A DNA stretch of 64,000 bases from a bacterium. GTDB lineage: Bacteria > Actinomycetota > Acidimicrobiia > Spongiisociales > JAENVV01. The position numbers and the translations under genes are program-made. The stretch covers positions 2,927 to 66,926 of the forward strand of contig JAHEDI010000002.1 in assembly GCA_024641305.1 (NCBI GenBank), given 5' to 3'. The notes beneath the pieces were generated by a model, which saw only the letters and a list, made by a program, of their open reading frames with translations, was not told where the DNA came from and ran no database searches. How positions within the stretch are numbered: position 1 is the stretch's first letter; each line of letters starts with the position of its first letter. This document shows positions 41,203 to 49,143 of this stretch, piece by piece.

Positions 41203-41867
41203 GTCGTCTCCTCAAGTGGTTGTGCTGTGACGACACCGGCGACGGCCAGAGCCAGAACCACTGCCACCATGAACATTGTCGGAACCATGATACCGTTTTT
41301 TGTCCGGAGTGATTCCAGGCCCTGAGCGGCTGGAACCAGCAAAGGCACCGAGAGGGGGGCGACGAGCAGCGGTGCCAATGCCGACCGGCTCCGCAACGAG
41401 GCGGTGATGTCGGCGGCCAGCGTACCAATCATGGCCAACCCGACCGCAGCCAGGAGGGCCAGGGGAATGATGGCAGGCCAGCCCGGAATCGCCGCAGGCG
41501 CATAGAGGACGACCATGGTGGGTGCCAGTATCAGCTCGAAGATCAAAAGGAGGAGTGCGCTGGCGATCGCCCGCCCGACGAACCGGGCCGCCGGATCGAC
41601 GCCCAACATCCGCAGCTGTTCTTGTTGACTCGAAGACTCCGCCGCCGACTGACGAAACGTAATGAACATGCCGAACAGCAGCGTCACCGACCAGAACATC
41701 CCTGGACCGATCCTGGCGAGCAACTCGATGTCGAGCGGAAGGGCAAGAGGGATGAGGAAGAGTGCAACCAGCCCGAACGGAACCGTAACGAAAATCGCTT
41801 CACCGGACCGGCCTTCGATTCGCAGATCCCTGCGCAAAATGATCATGACTTGTCTGCGGAACGTCAT
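41199..41867 (-). CDS. ccmB: Haem ABC transporter permease CcmB
   Basis: A 222-residue, six-helix membrane protein. Family blocks include the opening ILRRDLRIEGRSGEAIFVTVPFG and the mid-region ESSSQQEQLRMLGVDPAARF. It forms the CcmAB transporter that powers release of holo-CcmE from CcmC. It overlaps ccmA (TGATG) upstream and ccmC downstream. Confidence 0.93.
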   Translation of the reverse strand: MTFRRQVMIILRRDLRIEGRSGEAIFVTVPFGLVALFLIPLALPLDIELLARIGPGMFWSVTLLFGMFITFRQSAAESSSQQEQLRMLGVDPAARFVGRAIASALLLLIFELILAPTMVVLYAPAAIPGWPAIIPLALLAAVGLAMIGTLAADITASLRSRSALAPLLVAPLSVPLLVPAAQGLESLRTKNGIMVPTMFMVAVVLALAVAGVVTAQPLEETT

Positions 41868-42478
41868 CAGATCCTTCCCTCGACCAATTCCAGGGTCCGG
41901 TTGGCGAACGGGATGTCGGTGGCGTGGGACACAATGACACTGGCGCCCTTCCGGGCGGCGCAGCGTTCGACGAGTGCTTCGACCAGTCCGCCCGCCTCAC
42001 GGTCGAGACCCGAGTGGGCTTCGTCAAGTAGCAGAACGTCGTGTTCGACAATGAGCAAACGAGCCAGGTCGGCCCGGCGGCGCATACCCTCCGAAGCCTC
42101 GCTGGCTTTTCGATTCCGTGCTCCGGTCAGGCCGACCGCTTCCAGCGCTTCATCCAACCGCCGAGACGGGGCGGCCGCCAGATCGGTGACGAATCGGAGA
42201 TTCTCTTCGATGGTGAGATCCTCATACAGAGCAGGGTGGTGAGCGATCAGACCCATCCTACGGCGAGCGGCGGGTGCGGCAGGTTGGCCGAAGAGCTCGA
42301 CGATTCCGGCCACCGGTCGGATGAGCCCTGCCATGACTCGAAGCAGCGTCGATTTGCCGGCTCCATTCGGACCGCGCAGCCAGACGACGTCGCCAGGCAT
42401 GAGCGAAATCGTGATATCGGAAAGGATCGGAACCCGTCCGAAACGAACGGATACGTCTTGAAGATTGATGTGCGGCAC
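41867..42478 (-). CDS. ccmA: Haem exporter ATPase CcmA
   Basis: About 203 residues from GTG 42478 (PHINLQDVSVRFGRVPIL). The track ORF is 71 residues longer, but CcmA is normally near 200 residues and the extra part is not ATPase-like. Walker A is GPNGAGKSTLLR, the signature region is ASEGMRRRADLARLL (degenerate LSGGQ, usual for CcmA) and Walker B is VLLLDEAHSGLD. The aspartate usually next to the Walker B Glu/Pro is altered to EAHSG, also seen in CcmA relatives. First gene of ccmABCDE. Confidence 0.9.
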   Translation of the reverse strand: MPHINLQDVSVRFGRVPILSDITISLMPGDVVWLRGPNGAGKSTLLRVMAGLIRPVAGIVELFGQPAAPAARRRMGLIAHHPALYEDLTIEENLRFVTDLAAAPSRRLDEALEAVGLTGARNRKASEASEGMRRRADLARLLIVEHDVLLLDEAHSGLDREAGGLVEALVERCAARKGASVIVSHATDIPFANRTLELVEGRI

Positions 42479-42727
42479 GTCTGAAGTGTAGAAGGCTTGG
42501 ATACGATGCCGGTCCGCCGCGTCGTCGTCGATGAACAGGTTGTCGGGAATCCCGGTTGGTCTGTTGCTTGTTACGGCAAGGCGGGAAGAGAAGCGTGCCG
42601 CTAGTTCGATTCGGGGGCGGTCGTCTGACCACGGCAACATAAACCAATTTCGCCACCTGGAGGAACGCGGTTTTGTATTCAAAGTTGGCAAGCCCGAGTC
42701 GCGGTCCGACCCGTCAACACCAGAGAG

Positions 42728-43114
42728 CTATTCGTTGTCGGATTCGATGAGTGCCGAGAATCCGTCGACCTCAGCTACCGAGGGTTCGTGGGTCCACACG
42801 TCAACCGATCGCAACAGTTCGGCGTACTCGACTTGCTGTCCTGGCTGCACCACGACTCGAATCGGGACGTTCGGACCGAGAATCTCGCGATACTTGGCGA
42901 GGATCTCCCGATGCTGCTCAAGGTCGAGATCCAATTCGAAAATCACTGCATTGGCTGCCTCGAGCATCGGACATGGTTCATTCTTCAGGATCGGGCAAAC
43001 ATCGTGGCCAGGGCCTGTACACGTCTCGACAGGATGTCCGAGTCGCTTGAGAAGGTCAACCTGCAAGGACCGATCCGATGCGCAGTCAACCAAGACTGTT
43101 CTGAATGTTGACAT
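42728..43114 (-). CDS. Hypothetical cysteine-containing receiver-like protein
   Basis: A 128-residue soluble protein I cannot place in a family. It begins STFRTVLVDCASDRSLQVDLLKRLGH, resembling the first strand and helix of a receiver or Rossmann-like fold. It then has four cysteines (C10, C32, C40, C48) in CTGPGHDVCPILKNEPCP, a spacing suited to a metal or Fe-S site. The second half is LDLDLEQHREILAKYREIL and VPIRVVVQPGQQ. It lies upstream of ccmA on the same strand, 250 bp away. The cysteine cluster next to a haem system invites a redox or metal role, but that is only inference. Confidence 0.65.
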   Translation of the reverse strand: MSTFRTVLVDCASDRSLQVDLLKRLGHPVETCTGPGHDVCPILKNEPCPMLEAANAVIFELDLDLEQHREILAKYREILGPNVPIRVVVQPGQQVEYAELLRSVDVWTHEPSVAEVDGFSALIESDNE

Positions 43115-43542
43115 ATGACCTCCAGTCCGTAGCCTCTGATGCGACGATCCCGGTAGCTAGAGGCTTTTGGCCCTATTGACCACCTACCAACGGACGCCAG
43201 TCAGGGTCTGATCACCGACTTTCTGCAGGTGCTGGAGATAGTGGTGACGTAACCGTCGGTGATCCCCGGCGAGACGGATTTGAGAGTCGACGACTCTTTA
43301 GGGGATCGAAGGCGAACGGCGGATGATGAGCCTACCGAATAAACAGTTCGACAAGATTGCGACGCAGTCGTCGGCCTTCGGGTGCGCCGGCCGGACCATG
43401 TCGAATGGGACTCAACGTCGATCGGATCATTCCTGGGAGATGTCACCTGGAAGTCGCGGTACGGACGTCTGTACGAAGTGGGGAGCGCAGCCGACTTGGG
43501 TTGGCCGCGTTACCTCGAATATACGGGACGAGGAGGAGTGAG
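43115..43542. other. 428-bp divergent intergenic region
   Basis: Lies between the cysteine protein (minus) and a membrane-protein pair (plus). Short frames (43201..43446 minus, 43382..43564 plus) lack motifs and look random. It presumably holds promoters for both sides. No repeat or RNA seen. Confidence 0.45.
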
Positions 43543-44304
43543 ATGTCAGAAGGTAAAAGCGTGACGAGGATCGTTAGGCCTGACTTGAGCGGCACCGATG
43601 GTCCGCCTGGCGAGATACTGGAGCGGTTTCGGGTATTGGTGGTCGCCGGAGTCTCGGTTGGTGTCCTGGTGGTGGGGGTCGGGAGTCGGTTGGCGATGTT
43701 CGTGTTGCGGTTGACGACGCCCGATCAAGTCGTCGGCCTCACCAGCGACGATGGGTTCACGATCGGTCGCTTCACTTTGGCCGGCACGTACAACCTCCTG
43801 ATGTTGGGAGCGGCCATCGGAGTCATCGGCGCGGCCGCCTACCGGGCGGTCGCACCTTGGCTGTTGGGGCCGGGTTGGTTCCGCCGGTTCACGACCGCCG
43901 TGGCGTCGGGTGCCGTTGTCGGTTCCATGTTGGTGCACGCCGACGGAATCGACTTCCGGTTGTTGAAGCCGCTCTGGTTGGCGATCGGGCTGTTCGTGGC
44001 CTTGCCGGCATTCTTCGCCGTAGCGATTGGTGCCGCGGTGGATCGTGTATCGGCGGTGGACTCGTGGACCAATGTCGGTCACGTGCGTTGGGCCATGCCG
44101 CTCGTACTCCTAGCGGCGTTCCCACCGGTACTGGTAATTGCAGTGCCTGCGTTGGTCGTCCTCACGGTGTGGGTGCCGGTGCGGCGGTTGTTCGTCGACC
44201 GCGACCTGCCGTTGGTGCTCGGCTTGGCGGTTCGAGGTGCGTGGTTGGCGATTGCGGTTTCCGGACTCGTCGCCCTCGTGGGTGATATCGGCGACCTCAC
44301 ATGA
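43543..44304 (+). CDS. Hypothetical multi-pass membrane protein
   Basis: A 253-residue protein. I start at ATG 43543 (MSEGKSVTRIVRPDLSG), preceded by GAGGAGGAG; the track start is 62 residues upstream without coding character. About seven hydrophobic segments, for example VLVVAGVSVGVLVVGVGSRLAMFVL and NLLMLGAAIGVIGAAAYRAV. The N-terminal ILERFRVLVVAG...GSRLAM pattern recurs in actinobacterial hypothetical membrane proteins, but I know no function. It overlaps the next gene as ATGA. Confidence 0.75.
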   Translation: MSEGKSVTRIVRPDLSGTDGPPGEILERFRVLVVAGVSVGVLVVGVGSRLAMFVLRLTTPDQVVGLTSDDGFTIGRFTLAGTYNLLMLGAAIGVIGAAAYRAVAPWLLGPGWFRRFTTAVASGAVVGSMLVHADGIDFRLLKPLWLAIGLFVALPAFFAVAIGAAVDRVSAVDSWTNVGHVRWAMPLVLLAAFPPVLVIAVPALVVLTVWVPVRRLFVDRDLPLVLGLAVRGAWLAIAVSGLVALVGDIGDLT

Positions 44305-44891
44305 CAAGGATCCGGAGTCTCATCATCTCGTCCGGGGGCCTGGCCTGGCTCACGGGAATTGTCATTCTGGAGACGACGTATAAGGAGTCGGACGACTCGC
44401 TTCCGCACTCATTCCTCCTTCTCGCGTTGTTGGCAGGTCTCTCGGTGGCGTGGGGGCTTTGGTCAGTCGCCCGGTCTCTTGACCGGAGGACAGCTCGCGT
44501 CGGCAGCCGGTTGGTTGGACTTGGTGCAGGGGTGCTCGGCGTCGGATTTGGGTTGGATCTTCTGCCGGGAGACACCTGGCTCGCGTTCCTGCTGGCCTAT
44601 TCCGTCGGCCTTTTCGTCCTACCCATCGCATTTTTGGTCCTTGGGTTGGGCGTTCGCCGTTCTGCGGTCTTTCCCCCTTGGGCGAAGTGGGTCCCGCTGG
44701 CGGTGACGGCCGCCGGAGCCATCACCTATGGGTTTCACGCCCTCGCCCGTGACGTCTGGGACCCTTCAGATGCCGTTTGGTACTCCTGCATCGGCGTCGG
44801 CTGGTTTCTGCTCGGAGTCGCTTCGCTGAGTATTCCCTACCGCATGCCGAACCAAACCGGCGCCGGGTCCCTGAGGGTTAGCGCGCCATAA
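44301..44891 (+). CDS. Hypothetical six-helix membrane protein
   Basis: A 196-residue protein translationally coupled to the preceding membrane gene (ATGA). It has about six hydrophobic segments (LIISSGGLAWLTGIVIL, FLLLALLAGLSVAWGLWSV, LVGLGAGVLGVGFGLDLL, LAFLLAYSVGLFVLPIAFLVLGLGV, VPLAVTAAGAITYGFHAL, CIGVGWFLLGVASLSI). No motif recognised. The two coupled proteins probably form one membrane complex of unknown role. Confidence 0.75.
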   Translation: MTRIRSLIISSGGLAWLTGIVILETTYKESDDSLPHSFLLLALLAGLSVAWGLWSVARSLDRRTARVGSRLVGLGAGVLGVGFGLDLLPGDTWLAFLLAYSVGLFVLPIAFLVLGLGVRRSAVFPPWAKWVPLAVTAAGAITYGFHALARDVWDPSDAVWYSCIGVGWFLLGVASLSIPYRMPNQTGAGSLRVSAP

Positions 44892-44914
44892 GAGGCAGGG
44901 GAGGTGTCGATTCC

Positions 44915-46021
44915 TCATACACGCACCACGACGAATGATTCGTTCTCGAACCACAAACCGTCGTGCTGTTGCAGTGCCTTTTCGGTTGCTTCGATGTAGG
45001 CCGCTCCTGATCGCATTGCCTCGCCGGTGCGGGCGTCGTCGATTTGAGCCACGTACACGGCGGCGTTCCATGCGGCGATGAGCATCGAGGTCCCGATGCT
45101 GCTGTCAGAGTGTTCGGGCAAGTCGTGTAGCCCATAGGTGAACAACGCGTCGGCATCGTCGGATCCCTCGATACGCAGTGGAACCGGAGATTCTGCAAGC
45201 CGGTCGATGATCGCCTGACGGGGACTCGTGAATGGCTCCTCGCCTGGCCAGATCGATCGAATGATGTCCATGCCTGGGTCGCGGCCGGTCGCTTGGACCA
45301 CCACCATACGACCCCCTGGCGCCAGCGATTCAGCCAGCGGTCCGAGTACCTTGTCAACTTTGAACGCTGCGCTCGCCCGGCTCCGATATGGCTGAGCGGC
45401 GATGACGAGGTCGTACTGGCCATCGAGGGTGCCGCCCTTCGGAATGAGGTGTTCGAGGGCGAAGGCGTGGTCCGCGCGATAGAGCACGAGCACCGTCGGA
45501 TCGACGTAGAGCGGGTTGCCGGTGGTCGGCGATAACTCGGTTTGCCATCCGTCGGCGACCAGGTCGCCGAGGTCGCGCAGTTGGCGCCCAAACTCATGGG
45601 CGGTCGTACCCTTCAACGGAACGTCGCGCCACTTCACTTCCCGCCCCGATTGTGGCCTTAACCACGGAGCCTCTCGGTAGTACATGTTCGTGACGATCAC
45701 TACCGTTTCCGGGTGCTCGGCGAATCGGGTGTGAAGCTTCATGAGGCTGAGGCGGGTGTCCTCCATGCTGATTTCCTTGCCAACCACGACGAACGGGATG
45801 GTCGGGTATCGGTGATGCATTTCCTCGAGCACTTGATGCAACACAGTCGCATCGCCCATCCCGGCATCAAACACGCGCATGGCAGGCGGCGACGGTGAAA
45901 GTAGCTCGAGTTCCCGTCCGACTCGCTGGGCGATCTTATCCTTCTCGTTCGTCGTGGTGACGAACAACAGGTACTTTTCGCGGTTGTCATAGAATCGGAA
46001 CGGATGTGCTCGTGACGTCAT
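44915..46021 (-). CDS. SAM-dependent methyltransferase-like protein
   Basis: A 368-residue protein with MRVFDAGMGDATVLHQVLEEM near residue 48, matching methyltransferase motif I (D-x-G-x-G), and a second nucleotide-fold-like block (LAESLAPGGRMVVVQATGRDPG), the usual post-II segment. The middle (RPQSGREVKWRDVPLKGTTAHEFGRQL) is specific to this subfamily and not familiar to me. Substrate unknown. It is monocistronic and convergent with the membrane-protein pair. Confidence 0.72.
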   Translation of the reverse strand: MTSRAHPFRFYDNREKYLLFVTTTNEKDKIAQRVGRELELLSPSPPAMRVFDAGMGDATVLHQVLEEMHHRYPTIPFVVVGKEISMEDTRLSLMKLHTRFAEHPETVVIVTNMYYREAPWLRPQSGREVKWRDVPLKGTTAHEFGRQLRDLGDLVADGWQTELSPTTGNPLYVDPTVLVLYRADHAFALEHLIPKGGTLDGQYDLVIAAQPYRSRASAAFKVDKVLGPLAESLAPGGRMVVVQATGRDPGMDIIRSIWPGEEPFTSPRQAIIDRLAESPVPLRIEGSDDADALFTYGLHDLPEHSDSSIGTSMLIAAWNAAVYVAQIDDARTGEAMRSGAAYIEATEKALQQHDGLWFENESFVVVRV

Positions 46022-46170
46022 GGATCCATTCTGACTGATTCGGTCGATTTTGGTTCTACTTCTCTGGCAGGTTCGACCATGTGTGAGGGCTCCCGAACCG
46101 AGCGCAGCTCGGAAGGACAGCAGCCGAAAACGGTCGTAATGTGATAGCGATCATCAAGGAGGAGCTGACC

Positions 46171-46605
46171 GTGAAAAGGCAGGGAACCCTGAGAGTTCTC
46201 GCCCTGCTTGCCATGCTTTCTAACTCAGGATGTTCGGGGGCGGTTCATGGGCCGGTGATCGAAGGCAATCGCCGTTACGGAGGCACCGACGCTGAGGTGT
46301 CGGGGGTGGTCGTCATCGAATCGGACTGCATATACCTGCACATGCCCGCGACTGACAGCCGGTATCCGGTTGTTTGGCCGCATGGAACATCGTGGAATAA
46401 GCAGGATTCAGCGATTGAACTGCCTGACGGGATTCTGGTCTACGAGGGAGACGAGGTCCGTGGAGGGGGCGGATACCACAGCGGACAGAACTTGAGCGAG
46501 TTCACTGGTACGGAGGGACTTGAGCTGGCCATGGAGTGTGCCGATAACCAGTACGGAGAGATCGCCGTATTCAACTCAAGCGACCATGTCGAGACTCAGC
46601 GATAA
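46171..46605 (+). CDS. Small hypothetical lipoprotein
   Basis: 144 residues from GTG 46171 (KRQGTLRVLALLAMLSNSGC), with AAGGAGGAG upstream; the track begins ten residues earlier. A signal peptide ends in SNSGC, a lipobox-like site. The mature part (YGGTDAEVSGVVVIESDCIYLHMP, then ELPDGILVYEGDEVRGGGGYHSGQNL) looks like a small beta domain that binds or senses something at the surface; no family known. Confidence 0.65.
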   Translation: MKRQGTLRVLALLAMLSNSGCSGAVHGPVIEGNRRYGGTDAEVSGVVVIESDCIYLHMPATDSRYPVVWPHGTSWNKQDSAIELPDGILVYEGDEVRGGGGYHSGQNLSEFTGTEGLELAMECADNQYGEIAVFNSSDHVETQR

Positions 46606-46754
46606 GCGACGCCTGGACTTTGGCTGGAAGCACTGGTCGTTGGGAGGGTATCGGTGTCTGAATCCCTTCACGACATACCGGGACCGCTATCGTCGGATCA
46701 CGTGCTGAACGCTCCCGACAGATTTGAGCTTCGCAACAGGTTGCAACGGCCCGG

Positions 46755-47468
46755 GTGCGGACGATGAACTCATCTGGATTGGGCGACGTGATCATCTGGG
46801 ACTCGCCGTTTCCCGATGACGTCGGGTTCGCGCAGGTGGAGTTGGGTCAGATTGACATGGAGTCTGTGTTCGGCGACCCGCTCGCCAATAGCGAGCTGAA
46901 CGCGCTCGGTGGTAGGCCGACGGAGGCACGACGCCTGGAGTTTGCGGCGGGGCGGGCGGCCGCCCGGCAGGCGCTACGCGGGTTCGGCTCGGATGACACT
47001 CCTGTGTTAATCGGCGATCGCCGCCAACCCATTTGGCCTATAGGTACGATCGGGTCGATCACGCACTCGGATGGGACGGCCCTCGCCGCGGCCGCATGGG
47101 AAAGAGATTGGTCGGGAGTCGGTCTGGATATCGAGAGCCTCGATCGCTACTTCGCGGACCTCCTGGCAATGATCACGACCGAATCAGAACAGGTCGAGTT
47201 GAACCCATTGCTCGAATCGGCTCCCGATCGGACTGCGGTGGCAATCTTTGCTGCCAAAGAGGCCCTCTATAAGGCGCTATTCCCACGGGTCGGGAAGCTC
47301 TTCGGCTTCGATGCCGCGCAGGCTCGACCGGGACCAAAACCAGGGTGGTTTACCCTCGAATTACTCGAGGACCTTGCTCCCGACGTGCGGGCGGGCACGA
47401 CGTACCGAGTCCAGACCACATGGCGTCATCATCTGGTCCTGGCCTCATTGGCCATCGCCGCGACGTAG
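46755..47468 (+). CDS. 4'-phosphopantetheinyl transferase (Sfp/EntD type)
   Basis: A 237-residue PPTase, which converts apo carrier domains to the holo form using CoA. The three family motifs are visible: GSITHSDGTAL (P1), GVGLDIESLDRY (P2, with the Mg-binding Asp and Glu) and FAAKEALYKALFP (P3). GTG 46755 or ATG 46764 (MNSSGLGDV) may be the start. It is convergent with the NRPS operon, which ends 28 bp away, and is the likely activator of its four carrier domains. Confidence 0.93.
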   Translation: MRTMNSSGLGDVIIWDSPFPDDVGFAQVELGQIDMESVFGDPLANSELNALGGRPTEARRLEFAAGRAAARQALRGFGSDDTPVLIGDRRQPIWPIGTIGSITHSDGTALAAAAWERDWSGVGLDIESLDRYFADLLAMITTESEQVELNPLLESAPDRTAVAIFAAKEALYKALFPRVGKLFGFDAAQARPGPKPGWFTLELLEDLAPDVRAGTTYRVQTTWRHHLVLASLAIAAT

Positions 47469-47496
47469 AACGGCCGACGCATGGTCGCGCCGAATC

Positions 47497-49143
47497 TCAC
47501 CTCGAAACGATTCGACCGTCTTTGAGTTCGATGACTTCGTCGACCCCACCAAGTACAGATGGATTGTGGGTGATAAGCAGGACTGCCGGGCGTGGCCGGA
47601 GCGTGGCAATGTTGTTAATGACTGCATAGAGAGCGTCCCGGTCGAGATGGTTTGTCGGCTCGTCGAGGATGAGGATGCTGGGGCGGTGGATGACAGCTCG
47701 GGCGATGGCAAGTCGTTGCCGCTGCCCGCCGGAAAGAAAGACACCCTCGTCGCCGATGTTTGTGTTCAGTCCATCGGGCAGGTTCTCGACGAATGACGCC
47801 TCGGCGATTTTGAGCGCTCGATCGATGTCGTCACGATTCAGTCCGCTTCGACCATACGTGATGTTGTCGGCTACCGACCCGGATAGGAGCACCGTGTGCT
47901 GGGGGACGACCCCCATCATCCTGCGAAGGGAAATCATATCGATATCGGGATAGGGAACGGAGTCGGCCAGGAGTTGGCCCCGGCTCGGGCGGTAGAAGCC
48001 GAGAATCAAACTGACCAAGGTTGACTTCCCAGAGCCGTTCGGACCCGTGATGGCGGTAACGCTTCCCGGGCGCAGTTCGAGTGAAACGCCATCCAAGACC
48101 ACGTCTTCTCCGTATCCGAACGTCACATCAACCACTTGAATATGACCCGTAAAGTCGATCTGCTTCGACCCTTGATACGGCCGAGCGTCGAGTTCCGTGA
48201 GCAGTGTGTCGAGATGGGCGAGAGACGTGAAGCCTTCGATCACCGCCGGCACGCGAAGGGCTATTCCTCCCAATGGGCCGCGCATGAGCGCAAACCCGGC
48301 ATAAAACGAGATGAGATCTCCGAAGGACAGTTTGTTCTGTGTCACGAAGATGCCGCCAACGATCAAAACGGTGGCTCCGGCGAGCGCCAGCAAGGTGGTC
48401 TGGGAAAGCGAATAGGCTTTGTTCCACACAGATTGTTGAACCCCGGCCTCCTCCAACTCGGCCGCCCGAATGGTGATCCGATCCATCTCTATGTCTTCTG
48501 CTCCGTGGGTGCGGATCAAGTCCATGGTTCTCAGGATCCGCAGAACGTCACGACTGAAGTGTTCGAACATGCGGTGTTGATGGCGAACCCTTTTGCGGAG
48601 AACCCGGCCCAGGAGTCGACCGGAAATCATGATGGCGGGGCCGAAGCCGAGTGTTATCGCGGCGAGAACCGAGTTCATTCTCACGAGGACGACGCCGATC
48701 CCAACCACGACCACGAAACCGGGAAGGTAGGTGTCAAAGACTGCCTTGGTCCCACGATCGATGCGTTCGGACTCCTGGACGATTTGGTCATGGAGAACAG
48801 ATGGTTCCTGTGATGTGACGTACGTCCGACTCACCAGGAACAGTTTCTCGACGGCGTCGCGCCGAAGACGCTTGATGGCATCCCGGACGACCGAGGCCGT
48901 GACGTATCCGCCCCCCAGCGATAGCGCAGCACCAACCAGGGTCAGCCCAAGAATCGCCGCGCCGATCAGCAACAACTGCTTTACGTCGCCCTCCGGGATG
49001 GCGTCGTCGATGGCTTGCTTGACGAAGATCGGTATTGGAATCAACGTGAGCGCATTCAGTACTGAGAGAACGACCCCACCCAGAAGTCGGCCCCGCGAGG
49101 AGCGATAGAGCCTCATATATCGTCGGAAGGCCGGCCACTTCAT
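47497..49143 (-). CDS. ABC transporter, fused permease-ATPase, probable NRPS product exporter
   Basis: A 548-residue type IV ABC half-exporter. Six helices occupy residues 20-300. The ATPase has Walker A GPNGSGKST, signature LSGGQRQRLAIARA, Walker B LILDEPTNHLD and switch histidine THNPS. It works as a dimer. The start overlaps the NRPS stop as ATGA, so it is the last gene of the four-gene biosynthetic operon and is best read as the product exporter or self-protection pump. Confidence 0.92.
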   Translation of the reverse strand: MKWPAFRRYMRLYRSSRGRLLGGVVLSVLNALTLIPIPIFVKQAIDDAIPEGDVKQLLLIGAAILGLTLVGAALSLGGGYVTASVVRDAIKRLRRDAVEKLFLVSRTYVTSQEPSVLHDQIVQESERIDRGTKAVFDTYLPGFVVVVGIGVVLVRMNSVLAAITLGFGPAIMISGRLLGRVLRKRVRHQHRMFEHFSRDVLRILRTMDLIRTHGAEDIEMDRITIRAAELEEAGVQQSVWNKAYSLSQTTLLALAGATVLIVGGIFVTQNKLSFGDLISFYAGFALMRGPLGGIALRVPAVIEGFTSLAHLDTLLTELDARPYQGSKQIDFTGHIQVVDVTFGYGEDVVLDGVSLELRPGSVTAITGPNGSGKSTLVSLILGFYRPSRGQLLADSVPYPDIDMISLRRMMGVVPQHTVLLSGSVADNITYGRSGLNRDDIDRALKIAEASFVENLPDGLNTNIGDEGVFLSGGQRQRLAIARAVIHRPSILILDEPTNHLDRDALYAVINNIATLRPRPAVLLITHNPSVLGGVDEVIELKDGRIVSR

